Source: Achromobacter anxifer (GTDB lineage: Bacteria > Pseudomonadota > Gammaproteobacteria > Burkholderiales > Burkholderiaceae_B). From it: a DNA stretch of 64,000 nucleotides. Within the stretch, counting starts at the first letter, position 1; each line of letters begins with the position of its first letter. Shown one piece after another: positions 53,058 to 61,871 of the stretch. The position numbers and the translations under genes were made by a program. The notes beneath the pieces are model-generated. The model was not told the DNA's origin. It saw only the letters and a program-made list of their open reading frames with translations, and did not search any database. The stretch lies in the NCBI RefSeq assembly GCF_903652925.1, contig NZ_CAHLAR010000006.1, positions 62,001-126,000 of the forward strand, given 5' to 3'.

Positions 53058-54098
53058 CTATGTAAGGTACTGCTTGGTGCGCGAGCGGGCACGGTAGGCT
53101 CCCGGCGCGCTGCCGGTCCAGACCTTGAAGGCGCGTTGGAAGGCGGTGCTGTCGGTGAAGCCCAGGTCAGCGGCGATGGCGGCGAGCGAGGCTTCGCTGC
53201 TGGTCAGGCGTACGATCGCCATGTCGCGCCGCAGTTGGTCCTTTAGCGCCTGGAAAGAAGTGCCCTCGGAGGCCAAGTGCCTCTGCAACGCACTCACCGA
53301 CATGTGCAGGCGCTGCGCAGTGACGGCCAGATCAGGCCATTCGGGACTGGCCCGCTGCAGCACCATGCGGACCCGCGCGCTGGCGCTGCGCTCGTTCAGG
53401 TACGGCCCCACCACGTTGCCTGGCGTGGCGCGCAGGAAGGACTGCAGCGCGTCCCGATCGCGCCGCACCGGCTGTTTGAAGGCATCGGCGTCGAACCAGG
53501 CGGCCGTGCGCGGCTGCCCAAAGCACAACGTGCCGGAAAAGATGCGTTGGTAGTTCTGCGCGTGAGGTGGCGGCGCAAAGTTGAAGTCGAAGCGCTGCGG
53601 CACCAGTCGGCCGCCGTGCAGCCATACCAGCAGTCGCCAGAACACGCGCAGCAGATGTGCGTGCAGGAAGTCGGCATGCGCGCCCGGGCCGCCACGCATA
53701 TCGAGCGCGACACCCGTCAGCCTGCCCTCAGTCACGGGGACTAGCGCCACATCGTCCTGCAGCAAAGCAAAGGATTCACCCAGGCGGCGCAGGGCGAACG
53801 ACAATGAGTGGGCAGTGAACGCACTGCGCACCATCAGTGCGAAGCTGCCCGGGCGCATCGGCCGCCCATGCAGGTAGCCCAGGCACTCGTCGTTCAGGCT
53901 GTCCTTGACGGCGATGAACAGCGCGTTGAACTGCTCCACGGTCACGCGCGACTCCTCCAACTCCAGCAGCGATTCACTGATGCCCGCGCGCCCCAGCACA
54001 CCTACCAGCCATTCTGGCGTGGCCAGCCCCTTGCCGCGCGCACCGTCCAGCAGGCCATGCACGGCAAAGATGGGAGCGGTTAAGACGGGTTCCAGCAT
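53058..54098 (-). CDS. AraC family regulator (OruR/ArgR-like)
   Basis: A 346-residue regulator. Residues 20-200 match the Arabinose_bd-type sensor domain of OruR-like regulators (ALMVRSAFTAHSLSFALRRLG), and residues 245-340 hold two AraC helix-turn-helix motifs (LAVTAQRLHMSVSALQRHLA; SLAAIAADLGFTDSTAFQRAFKVWTG). It is divergent from the plus-strand acyl-CoA dehydrogenase gene across 193 bases and is the probable pathway activator for both cargo arms. The effector is unknown; an acyl-CoA or the free acid is likely. Confidence 0.9.
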   Translation of the reverse strand: MLEPVLTAPIFAVHGLLDGARGKGLATPEWLVGVLGRAGISESLLELEESRVTVEQFNALFIAVKDSLNDECLGYLHGRPMRPGSFALMVRSAFTAHSLSFALRRLGESFALLQDDVALVPVTEGRLTGVALDMRGGPGAHADFLHAHLLRVFWRLLVWLHGGRLVPQRFDFNFAPPPHAQNYQRIFSGTLCFGQPRTAAWFDADAFKQPVRRDRDALQSFLRATPGNVVGPYLNERSASARVRMVLQRASPEWPDLAVTAQRLHMSVSALQRHLASEGTSFQALKDQLRRDMAIVRLTSSEASLAAIAADLGFTDSTAFQRAFKVWTGSAPGAYRARSRTKQYLT

Positions 54099-54291
54099 GG
54101 CGTGTGATCTAAGGGGCCAACGCCGGTCGCATAGGCCGAAAGAAGTTAATTGTCAGTTGATTGAGGTAATCCGCCATCGCCCTTGCAAGGGCCAATTACT
54201 ACGATTGTGTCATCCCCAAAACATTTCGGCAGTGGCACTGCGCGGAACGTCCGATGCGGGGACAGAAGCCAACATATAAGGAGACGCTCTC

Positions 54292-55437
54292 ATGTTGCCA
54301 CAGCTTTATCGCCACGCCTGGATGGACGGCGAGATCGACGCATTTCGCGAGCAGGTGCGCCGCTACGTTGCCGCCGAATTCACGCCCCGGCTCGATGAAT
54401 GGCGCCGTCAGGGCTACATCCCGCGCGAGGTCTGGCGTCCATTCGGCGAGATGAGCTTTCTGCTGCCCGAGATGCCCGAGACCTATGGAGGCGCCGGCGC
54501 CAGCCTTGCCTACCAGTTGGTGGTGCAGGACGAGCTAGCCAAGGCCGAGATGCCAGTCAATATCGCGGTGCACACCATCGCTTCGCACTACATCCTGGAC
54601 TTCGGCACGGAAGCGCAAAAGCAGCGCTGGCTGCCCAAGGTGACGAACGGCGAGATGCTGGCCGCCATCGCGATGACCGAGCCGGGTTGCGGCTCGGATC
54701 TAAAGGCCATTTCCACCCGGGCCCGCCGTGACGGAGACCACTACGTGATCGACGGCGCCAAAACCTTCATCACCAACGGCTTCACTGGCAACCTGCTGAT
54801 CGTCGCGGCGCGCACCAGCGGCGCGGGCAGCAAGGGGGTGTCGCTGTTTGTGCTGGAAACCGAGAATCTGCCCGGCTTTCGCGTTGGCCGACTACTGGAG
54901 AAGATCGGCATGCAGGCATCGGACACGGCGGAGTTGTTCTTCGACGGCGTGCGCGTGCCAGCCGACCAACTGCTGGGCGAGGTCGAAGGCAAGGGCTTCG
55001 GGCAGTTGATGGGCGCGTTGCCCTACGAGCGCATGCTCATTGCCGTGCCGGCGGCCGCCACTATCGAGCAGGCACTGGCCGTCACGGTGGAGTACACGAA
55101 GCAGCGCAAGGCCTTCGGTGCGCCCCTCTTCGATATGCAGCTCACGCGCCAGAAACTGGCTGAGGTGGCCACTACCGCGCATGTGGTGCGCAGCTTCGTC
55201 AACGACTGCACCCAGCGCCTGTTGGACGGCACGCTGGATAACGAGGCCGCCTATATGGCCAAGTGGTGGTGCACCGAGCAGCAGTGCCGCGTGGTGGACG
55301 AATGCCTCCAATTGTTCGGCGGCTACGGCTACATGGCCGAGTACCCGATCGCGCGGATGTATGCCGCTTCGCGAGTGCAGAAGATCTATGGCGGCGCCAA
55401 CGAGGTCCTGAAAGACCTGGTTTCGAGGAAGCTGTGA
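54292..55437 (+). CDS. Acyl-CoA dehydrogenase, LCAD/isovaleryl-CoA type
   Basis: A 381-residue flavoenzyme. It has AIAMTEPGCGSDLKAI near residue 125 and the FAD/AMP loop TKQRKAFGAPLFDMQLTRQK. The catalytic base is Glu246 in LPYERMLIA, the position used by long-chain and isovaleryl-CoA dehydrogenases, while the medium-chain position is Gly (KIYGGANEVLKDLV). That type often accepts branched chains. AAGGAG lies upstream of the ATG. It is the first gene of the plus-strand cargo operon, facing the AraC gene, and three bases separate it from the racemase gene. Confidence 0.92.
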   Translation: MLPQLYRHAWMDGEIDAFREQVRRYVAAEFTPRLDEWRRQGYIPREVWRPFGEMSFLLPEMPETYGGAGASLAYQLVVQDELAKAEMPVNIAVHTIASHYILDFGTEAQKQRWLPKVTNGEMLAAIAMTEPGCGSDLKAISTRARRDGDHYVIDGAKTFITNGFTGNLLIVAARTSGAGSKGVSLFVLETENLPGFRVGRLLEKIGMQASDTAELFFDGVRVPADQLLGEVEGKGFGQLMGALPYERMLIAVPAAATIEQALAVTVEYTKQRKAFGAPLFDMQLTRQKLAEVATTAHVVRSFVNDCTQRLLDGTLDNEAAYMAKWWCTEQQCRVVDECLQLFGGYGYMAEYPIARMYAASRVQKIYGGANEVLKDLVSRKL

Positions 55438-55439
55438 AC

Positions 55440-56498
55440 ATGTCGCACACGTTGCATACGCTGCAGATGCCGCTGCACGGCGTCCGCGTGGTGGAGTTCG
55501 AGGGCATAGGGCCAGGCCCGCTGGCCGCCAGGATGCTAGCTGACATGGGCGCCGAGGTGATTACGCTGACACGCGCCGAGCAGGCCGCTGCGGCGCGGCG
55601 GCTGGGCGGGGCGGTGGAGAACCCGCTGCGCCGCGGCAAGACGGTCGAGGTCATCGACCTGAAGTCGCCCGAAGGCAAGGCGCGTGCCCTGGACCTGATC
55701 GCTCAGGCAGACGCCTTGATCGAAGGCTTTCGCCCCGGTGTGATGGAACGGTTGGGCTTCGGCCCCGCCGAGTGTGCGGCGCGCAACCCCAGGCTGGTCT
55801 ACGGCCGCATGACGGGCTGGGGCCAGGACGGCCCGCTCGCCCAGGCCGCCGGACACGACATGAACTACGTCGCGCTGACCGGCCTGCTGTCGCTGTCGGC
55901 ACACAAAGGGCAAGCGCCCATCGTTCCGCCCACGGTACTCGGGGACGCGGCCGGGGCGCTGGGCATGGCTTTCGGCGTCGCCTGCGCGCTGGTCGATGCG
56001 CGCGCCACCGGCCGCGGCCGGGTCGTGGACGCCGCCATCGTTGACATCGTGGCAATGCTGGGCACCCTGGTGCACTGGATTCGCGCCAATGGGCAGATCG
56101 ATGGCGCGCAGCCGAGTCCGTTTCACGATTCGCCGTTTTATGACGTGTACGCCTGCGCCGACGGCGGCTTCATCAGCCTCGGCGCGATCGAGCCGCCTTT
56201 CTACGCCTTGCTGCTGTCGAAGCTGGGCCTGGCGGACGTGGAGCCTGCCGACCAGTACGACACGGCAACGTGGCCGGCGCTGAAAGAGCGCATCGCAGCC
56301 CTCATCCGCAGCCAGCCCCGAGCGCACTGGTGCGCGCTGCTCGAAGGCAGCGACGCTTGCTTTGCACCCGTGCTCAGCCTCGCCGAGTCGGTGCAGCATC
56401 CGCATAACGCGGCACGGGGCATCTACCAGATCACCCCCTCCGGCGCCATCGAAGCGGCCCCGGCCCCACGGTTCCAGGCACTCGACACAACTACCTAG
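55440..56498 (+). CDS. Alpha-methylacyl-CoA racemase (CaiB/BaiF family)
   Basis: A 352-residue family III CoA-transferase-fold protein. The racemase triad positions are filled: His139 in AAGHDMNYVALTG, Asp169 in TVLGDAAGALG and Glu251 in GAIEPPFYALLL, the same order as in the Mycobacterium racemase MCR. This supports inversion of the C2 methyl group of 2-methylacyl-CoA rather than CoA transfer. The enzyme lets (R)-isomers enter beta-oxidation, whose dehydrogenases usually need (S). Start ATG 55440 follows the previous stop by two bases; an in-frame GTG is two codons upstream. Confidence 0.85.
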   Translation: MSHTLHTLQMPLHGVRVVEFEGIGPGPLAARMLADMGAEVITLTRAEQAAAARRLGGAVENPLRRGKTVEVIDLKSPEGKARALDLIAQADALIEGFRPGVMERLGFGPAECAARNPRLVYGRMTGWGQDGPLAQAAGHDMNYVALTGLLSLSAHKGQAPIVPPTVLGDAAGALGMAFGVACALVDARATGRGRVVDAAIVDIVAMLGTLVHWIRANGQIDGAQPSPFHDSPFYDVYACADGGFISLGAIEPPFYALLLSKLGLADVEPADQYDTATWPALKERIAALIRSQPRAHWCALLEGSDACFAPVLSLAESVQHPHNAARGIYQITPSGAIEAAPAPRFQALDTTT

Positions 56499-56509
56499 GA
56501 GACAAGCAC

Positions 56510-58186
56510 ATGACCGAAACCGTCCAGCCCACCAAGCCTGTCCGCGGCTGCCCGTCCACCACGGGCAACGAGCGCCAACTGAACACCACGACGCTGATCC
56601 GCCACGCTGCACGCACCCATGGGGATCAGGAGATCGTGTATCGCACACCCGGCGGCGGCTGGGACCGCTACACCTATGCCGACTGCTACGCACGCGTCTG
56701 CCGCAGCGCCAATGCGCTGCGCGCGCTCGGCGTCGAGCCGGGCGACCGGGTCGGCGTCCTGGACTGGAACAGCCGGCGCCACTTCGAGCTGTACTGGTCC
56801 ATCCCCGGCCTGGGCGCGGTCATGCTGCAGATGAACCTGCGCCTGGGCCCCGAGGACCTGGGCTACGTTGTCGGCCATAGCGACGTGTCCTACGTTTGCG
56901 TGGACGAATCATTGCTGCCTATTGCCGAATCCGTCGCAGCGAACTCGCCCCAGATCAAGGGCTGGATCGTTATGACCGAAAAGCCGCTGGACCAGGTCAA
57001 GACCACGCTGGCGCCGCTGCTGCACTACGAAGACCTGCTGGCCGCCGCCGACGCCAAGATCGACTGGCCCGAGATCGACGAAACCTCGGCTTACAGCGCC
57101 TGCTACACCACCGGCACCACGGGCAAGCCCAAGGGCGTGTACTACTCGCACCGCGGCATCTACCTGCATTCCACGGGCATGGCCACCAACATGGGCATGA
57201 CGCTGGACGACTGCGTCATGCTCATCACGCCCATGTTCCACGGGCAGTGCTGGGGCCTGCCGCAGGCGGCCACGCTGCTGGGCGACAAGATCGTGCTGCC
57301 GGGCCGCTACGCCGCCGAGGACACCAAGCCATTGGTCGACACCATGATCGCCGAGGGCGTGACCATCACCAACGGCGCACCGGCCATCTTCCAGCCTATG
57401 CTGCAGTACATCGAGACGTTGCCGGTCAAGCCGGACTTCAGCCGCATGCGCATGCTGTCCGGCGCCACCGAGCCACCTCTGTCGATGATGATCGGCTTTT
57501 ACGAACTGACGGGTGCCGAGGTGGTGCACGGCTACGGCGCCACCGAAGCCACGACGCTGGTGGCGGTCAACCGCCTCAAGTCCACGCTCAAGAAGCGCCT
57601 GACCCAGGACGAGCAGTGGAACCTCAAGCGCAAGCAGGGCCTGATCCTTACCGGGGTGGACATCCGCATTCTCGATGCAGACGACCAGGACCTCCCGCAC
57701 GACGGACAGTCGGCTGGCGAGATCTGCCTGCGCGGCCCCTGGATCACGACCAGCTATCACGACATGCCGGATTCAGGCGACCGCTTCCTGGAGGGCGGCT
57801 GGTGGCGCTCGGGCGATGTCGGCACGGTGGACGAGAACGGCTACCTCAAGGTTACCGACCGCATCAAGGACGTGATCAAGAGCGGCGGTGAATGGATCTC
57901 ATCCATTGACATGGAGAACCTGCTCATGGGCCATCCGGCTGTGCGTGACGCCGCAGTGGTCGGCATTCCGCATGCTAAGTGGCAGGAACGGCCGCTGGCC
58001 CTGGTGGTGCTGAAGCCCGGTCAGCAGGCGACCCAGGAACAACTGCAGGAACACCTGAGCAGCGCGTTCGCCAAGTGGCAGTTGCCGGACCAGGTTCTGT
58101 TCGTCGAAGCCATCCCCAAGACCAGCGTCGGCAAGCTCGACAAGAAGCGCATACGCGTTGAGCATGCGGACCGCTACGCCGAGTGA
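56510..58186 (+). CDS. Acyl-CoA synthetase (AMP-forming)
   Basis: A 558-residue ANL-superfamily ligase. The P-loop-like motif is [18 protein letters not shown] near residue 198, the A5 motif [11 protein letters not shown] near residue 340, and the A8/A10 region [20 protein letters not shown] with the catalytic Lys in [13 protein letters not shown] near the C-terminus. It activates a free carboxylic acid with ATP and CoA and would start the pathway. Sequence text is closest to medium/long-chain fatty-acyl ligases (AlkK type). GGAG lies upstream. Confidence 0.92.
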   Translation: MTETVQPTKPVRGCPSTTGNERQLNTTTLIRHAARTHGDQEIVYRTPGGGWDRYTYADCYARVCRSANALRALGVEPGDRVGVLDWNSRRHFELYWSIPGLGAVMLQMNLRLGPEDLGYVVGHSDVSYVCVDESLLPIAESVAANSPQIKGWIVMTEKPLDQVKTTLAPLLHYEDLLAAADAKIDWPEIDETSAYSACYTTGTTGKPKGVYYSHRGIYLHSTGMATNMGMTLDDCVMLITPMFHGQCWGLPQAATLLGDKIVLPGRYAAEDTKPLVDTMIAEGVTITNGAPAIFQPMLQYIETLPVKPDFSRMRMLSGATEPPLSMMIGFYELTGAEVVHGYGATEATTLVAVNRLKSTLKKRLTQDEQWNLKRKQGLILTGVDIRILDADDQDLPHDGQSAGEICLRGPWITTSYHDMPDSGDRFLEGGWWRSGDVGTVDENGYLKVTDRIKDVIKSGGEWISSIDMENLLMGHPAVRDAAVVGIPHAKWQERPLALVVLKPGQQATQEQLQEHLSSAFAKWQLPDQVLFVEAIPKTSVGKLDKKRIRVEHADRYAE

Positions 58187-58213
58187 GCCAACCTTTTGCT
58201 ACAGGAAAACAAC

Positions 58214-59395
58214 ATGAATGACCATGAACCCGTCATCGTCGGTGCGCTGCGCACCCCCGTGGGCAAGCGCGGCGGGCGCTTGCAGAAATGGCACCCCGTT
58301 GATCTGCTGGGTGAGACGCTGCGTCAGCTGGTCGAGCGCTCCGGCATCAACCCCGCCGATCTGGACGATGTGATCGTCGGTTGCGTGCTGCAGTGGGACC
58401 AGCAGCACGGCAATCTGGGCCGGCATGCCGTGCTGGCGGCGGGGCTGCCAGAATCCGTCCCGGCGGTGACGGTCGACCGGCAATGCGGCTCCGGCCAGCA
58501 GGCGGTGAGCTTTGTCGTGCACGGTATTCAAGCGGGCGCCTACCAACTGGCCATCGGCGCCGGGGTAGAGTCGATGTCGCAGGCGCCCATGCCGCCGTCA
58601 TTCAAGCCCGGCGCGCCGCTCGGCGCGCAATACAGCCCGCGTGAGCTGGCGCGCTACCAGGGCAACCCGCTGATACCGCAAGGCGCTTCGTCGGAGTTGA
58701 TGAACAAGCGCTTCGGCCTCACGCGCGAGGCGCTGGACGCCTTCGCCGTGCGCAGCCATCGGCGCGCCATTGAGGCTTCGCGGGCTGGTCGTGTCCAAGA
58801 CCAACTCGTGCGGCTGCATGAGGATCCGACCGACCCAGACAGCCCGCTCGTCACCGCCGACGAGGGCATGCGCGCCGACCCCAACCCCGAGAAGATGGCT
58901 ACGCTTAAGCCCGTGTTTGCCGCAGACGGCGCTACAACGGCTGCTAACTCCTCGCAGATCAGCGACGGCGCCGCCGCGCTGCTGATCGCCAGCCGCGCCT
59001 ACGCCCAGCAGCACGGCCTGAAGCCGCGTGCGCGCTTCGTCAGCACCGCAGTGGCGGCAGCCGACCCTGTCATCCAGTTCACTGCTGTGCTCGATGCCAC
59101 CCGCAAGGCGTTGAAGGAATCGGGGCTGACCCCGGCCGACATCGACCTGTTTGAAGTCAATGAGGCATTCGGCGGCGTGCCGCTGATGTTCCAGCAGGAA
59201 TTCGGCATTCCGGACGACCGCCTCAACGTCAATGGCGGCTCGGTGGCCATCGGCCATCCGCTGGGCTCCACTGGCGCGCGCATGCTCACCGACCTGCTGT
59301 GCGAGCTGGAGCGCCGAGGCGGCCGCTATGGCTTGCAGACCATCTGCGAGGCTTCGGGCACGGCCAACACCACCATCATCGAGCGCCTGGCATGA
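58214..59395 (+). CDS. Acetyl-CoA acyltransferase (thiolase)
   Basis: A 393-residue thiolase. The nucleophile is Cys91 in VDRQCGSGQQAV; Asn-Glu-Ala-Phe (VNEAFGGV) and His348 in AIGHPLGSTGAR are conserved. The C-terminal motif, normally CxGGGxG, reads TICEASGTAN: Cys378 is kept but the glycines are changed, which may alter chain-length or branch preference. It would cleave the 3-ketoacyl-CoA to acetyl- or propionyl-CoA. ATG 58214 has AGGAAAAC upstream; the TTG-started extension by six codons is not needed. Confidence 0.9.
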   Translation: MNDHEPVIVGALRTPVGKRGGRLQKWHPVDLLGETLRQLVERSGINPADLDDVIVGCVLQWDQQHGNLGRHAVLAAGLPESVPAVTVDRQCGSGQQAVSFVVHGIQAGAYQLAIGAGVESMSQAPMPPSFKPGAPLGAQYSPRELARYQGNPLIPQGASSELMNKRFGLTREALDAFAVRSHRRAIEASRAGRVQDQLVRLHEDPTDPDSPLVTADEGMRADPNPEKMATLKPVFAADGATTAANSSQISDGAAALLIASRAYAQQHGLKPRARFVSTAVAAADPVIQFTAVLDATRKALKESGLTPADIDLFEVNEAFGGVPLMFQQEFGIPDDRLNVNGGSVAIGHPLGSTGARMLTDLLCELERRGGRYGLQTICEASGTANTTIIERLA

Positions 59396-60192
59396 ACGAG
59401 GCCACCATGAGCGAAGCCAGCGAAGTGCTCGTCAGCCGCGAAGGCGCCATCGTCACCTTGATCATCAACCGCCCGCGCGCGAAGAACAGCTTGAACCGCG
59501 CAGTATTCGATGGCCTGCGTGCACAGCTCGTGCAACTGCGCGACGACGATGCCGTACGCGCGGTCATCATCACCGGCGCCGAGGGCGTGTTTTGTGCAGG
59601 GGCCGACATCACGGCCTTCGACTCTCTGCGCGCCGAACCGCTGCTGGGCGACCGTGCGGCGGCAGGTGGCCACTTCTGGGCGGAACTGGAGCGCTTCCCT
59701 AAGCCCGTCATCGCAGCCGTGGAAAAGCTCGCGCTGGGCGGCGGCACGGAACTGGCGTTGGCCTGTGACATTGCTATCGCTGGCGAGTCCACCAAGTTCG
59801 GCGTGCCTGAAGTCAAGCTGGGCGCCATTCCCGGGGCCGGGGGCACCCAGCGTCTGATCCATGCCATCGGCAAGTCCAAGGCTATGGCCCTGCTGCTGAC
59901 CGGCGATTTCATCGACGCCCGCAAAGCCTGCGATGCGGGCATGGTCGCCGAGGTGACGGCTGACGGCCAGGCCCTGCCGACGGCGTTGGCGATGGCCAAC
60001 CGGATTGCATCCAATTCGCCGCTGGCCGTGGCACTGGCGAAAGATGCGGCACTGGCCAGCTTTGAAACTCCGCTCGCGCAAGGCCTGGAGCATGAGAAGC
60101 GTAATTTCCTCGTCGCTTTGCATTCGGCCGACAACCTGGAGGGGCAAGCCGCATTCCTCGGCAAGCGCCTCCCCCACTTCACGGGCCAATAG
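59392..60192 (+). CDS. Enoyl-CoA hydratase, both catalytic Glu present
   Basis: A 266-residue crotonase. The oxyanion-hole motif is EGVFCAGADITAF near residue 65; both catalytic glutamates are kept, Glu120 in ALGGGTELALACD and Glu140 in GVPEVKLGAIPGAGGTQRL, so this is the active (S)-hydratase of the operon. The ATG overlaps the thiolase stop (ATGA). ATG 59407 is a possible alternative start with a GAGG site. Confidence 0.92.
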   Translation: MNEATMSEASEVLVSREGAIVTLIINRPRAKNSLNRAVFDGLRAQLVQLRDDDAVRAVIITGAEGVFCAGADITAFDSLRAEPLLGDRAAAGGHFWAELERFPKPVIAAVEKLALGGGTELALACDIAIAGESTKFGVPEVKLGAIPGAGGTQRLIHAIGKSKAMALLLTGDFIDARKACDAGMVAEVTADGQALPTALAMANRIASNSPLAVALAKDAALASFETPLAQGLEHEKRNFLVALHSADNLEGQAAFLGKRLPHFTGQ

Positions 60193-60222
60193 CGCCTGTC
60201 TCTCATCCATCGAGCAAAAATC

Positions 60223-61005
60223 ATGCAACTCAATTCCGACATCTCCGCCGTCATCACCGGGGGCGCTTCCGGCCTAGGAGCTGCCACGGCCAGGCGCTTG
60301 GCCAGCCATGGTGTCAAAGTCGCCATCTTTGACATGAACGAAGCCATCGGCCAGGCGTTGGCCAGCGAACTTGACGGTGTTTACTGCAACGTGGACGTGA
60401 CGTCCGAGGAGCAAGTGGACGCCGCCTTCGCCAAGGCCCGCGCGGCCATTGGACAGGAACGCATTCTGGTCAACTGCGCCGGTACTGCCGATGCCGTCAA
60501 GACGGTCAGCCGCGACAAGAAAACCGGCGAAATCCGCCCATGCCCAACAGATCGTTTCAATCGCATCATTCAGATCAACCTAGTGGGCACCTTCCGCTGC
60601 ATCGCCAAGTCAGCCGCGGGCATGTTGACGCTCGCGCCGCTGGCCGATGGCGACCGCGGCGCCATCGTCAACACTGCGTCGGCCGCCGCACAGGATGGCC
60701 AGGTTGGCCAGGCCAGCTATGCTGCCAGTAAGGCTGCCATCGTGGGCATGGCCTTGCCGATTGCGCGCGACATGATGGACGAAGGGATCCGGGTCAACAC
60801 CATCATGCCGGGGATCTTCGGAACACCATTGCTGCTGGGCCTGCCGGACAACGTCAAGCAGGCGCTGGCGGCCAGCGTGCCCTTTCCCAAGCGTTTGGGC
60901 GATCCCGATGAATTCGCGCAGGCCGTCGAGTTTCTCGTCACCTGCGGCTACATGAACGCCGAGTCCATTCGGGTGGATGGCGCTATTCGCATGGCGCCGC
61001 GCTGA
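60223..61005 (+). CDS. SDR 3-hydroxyacyl-CoA dehydrogenase (HSD17B10-like)
   Basis: A 260-residue short-chain dehydrogenase. The NAD site is AVITGGASGLGAATARRLA, Asp38 in VAIFDMNE favours NAD, and the catalytic residues are Ser in NTASAAAQDG and the YAASK motif. LVNCAGTADAVKTV and MPGIFGTPLLLGLPDNVKQAL are typical of the type II 3-hydroxyacyl-CoA dehydrogenase (HSD10) group, which acts on 2-methyl-3-hydroxyacyl-CoA. This is the second clue for a methyl-branched substrate. Confidence 0.9.
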   Translation: MQLNSDISAVITGGASGLGAATARRLASHGVKVAIFDMNEAIGQALASELDGVYCNVDVTSEEQVDAAFAKARAAIGQERILVNCAGTADAVKTVSRDKKTGEIRPCPTDRFNRIIQINLVGTFRCIAKSAAGMLTLAPLADGDRGAIVNTASAAAQDGQVGQASYAASKAAIVGMALPIARDMMDEGIRVNTIMPGIFGTPLLLGLPDNVKQALAASVPFPKRLGDPDEFAQAVEFLVTCGYMNAESIRVDGAIRMAPR

Positions 61006-61036
61006 CGCCTGAAATCTTGGCCCATCAGGAAGCGTC

Positions 61037-61825
61037 ATGTCCGAAAATTCTGTCATTCTCGAAAAGCATGGTGCTGTTGCGACCATCACACTCAATGCGC
61101 CTCAGAAAAAGAATGCGCTGAGCACGTCTGTCGTCAACGTGCTAGCTGGCGTCATTGCAGACGTCGAACGTGACGGCTCGATTCGCGCTTTGCTGCTGCG
61201 CGGCGAGGGCCGGATGTTCAGTTGCGGCGGCGACATCGACGAAATGGCGGCAGCAGGCGAAGCGTTGTCTACCTTGGTCGATGACGAATTGAGGGTGGTC
61301 GAACGCATGATTCCTCAATTCGCCAGCCTGCCATTCCCGGTGGTCTGCGCCGTACAAGGCGCGGTCGCTGGAGGCGGCCTCGGACTAGCATTGGCCTCTG
61401 ACTACCTGATTGCCGCAAGTGGGACGAAATTCGTGGCGGCCCACACCGGCCTTGGATACGCGGGGGATTTCGGCATCAGCTGGCTCCTGCCGCGCGCAGT
61501 GGGCGGACGACGCGCACGCGACATGATCCTGACCAACCGCGTGGTCGGTTCGGATGAAGCCTTGGCCTGGGGATTGGTCGAGAAAGTAGTTCCGGGCGAG
61601 AGCCTGCTGGACGAAGCGCAGCGCATGACGGTGCAATTCTCGACCGGTCCTACGCATGGTTATGCGGGCGCCAAGCGCCTGCAACTTGCTGCCTTCGAGA
61701 GCGGTCTGGTGACCTCATTGAGGTTAGAGGCGGCCGAAATGAATCGGGCCTCGAAAACCACGGATTCGCTGGAAGCGGTCCACGCGTTCGTCGCAAAGCG
61801 AGTGCCTCAGTTTACCGGACGCTGA
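61037..61825 (+). CDS. PaaG-like enoyl-CoA isomerase
   Basis: A 262-residue crotonase-fold protein in which neither hydratase Glu is kept: the first position is Gly (VAGGGLGLALASD) and the second is His136 (VAAHTGLG). Asp144 in GYAGDFGISWLLPRAVGG matches the catalytic Asp of PaaG-type isomerases, and the tail FVAKRVPQFTGR is also PaaG-like. It probably moves a double bond (cis-3/trans-2) rather than adding water, so the substrate may carry unsaturation or a ring. It is the last gene of the plus-strand cargo, 47 bases before the end of the convergent relaxase gene. Confidence 0.87.
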   Translation: MSENSVILEKHGAVATITLNAPQKKNALSTSVVNVLAGVIADVERDGSIRALLLRGEGRMFSCGGDIDEMAAAGEALSTLVDDELRVVERMIPQFASLPFPVVCAVQGAVAGGGLGLALASDYLIAASGTKFVAAHTGLGYAGDFGISWLLPRAVGGRRARDMILTNRVVGSDEALAWGLVEKVVPGESLLDEAQRMTVQFSTGPTHGYAGAKRLQLAAFESGLVTSLRLEAAEMNRASKTTDSLEAVHAFVAKRVPQFTGR

Positions 61826-61871
61826 ACGGTTGTAGACGCATCCAGTTGGTGGAGTTCAATTGCCGTTGGCG

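Noticed and set aside
52839-53097. Two opposed frames of 65 and 81 codons between the MBL and AraC genes
   Set aside because: No ribosome-binding site, no family match, and each is the other's shadow.
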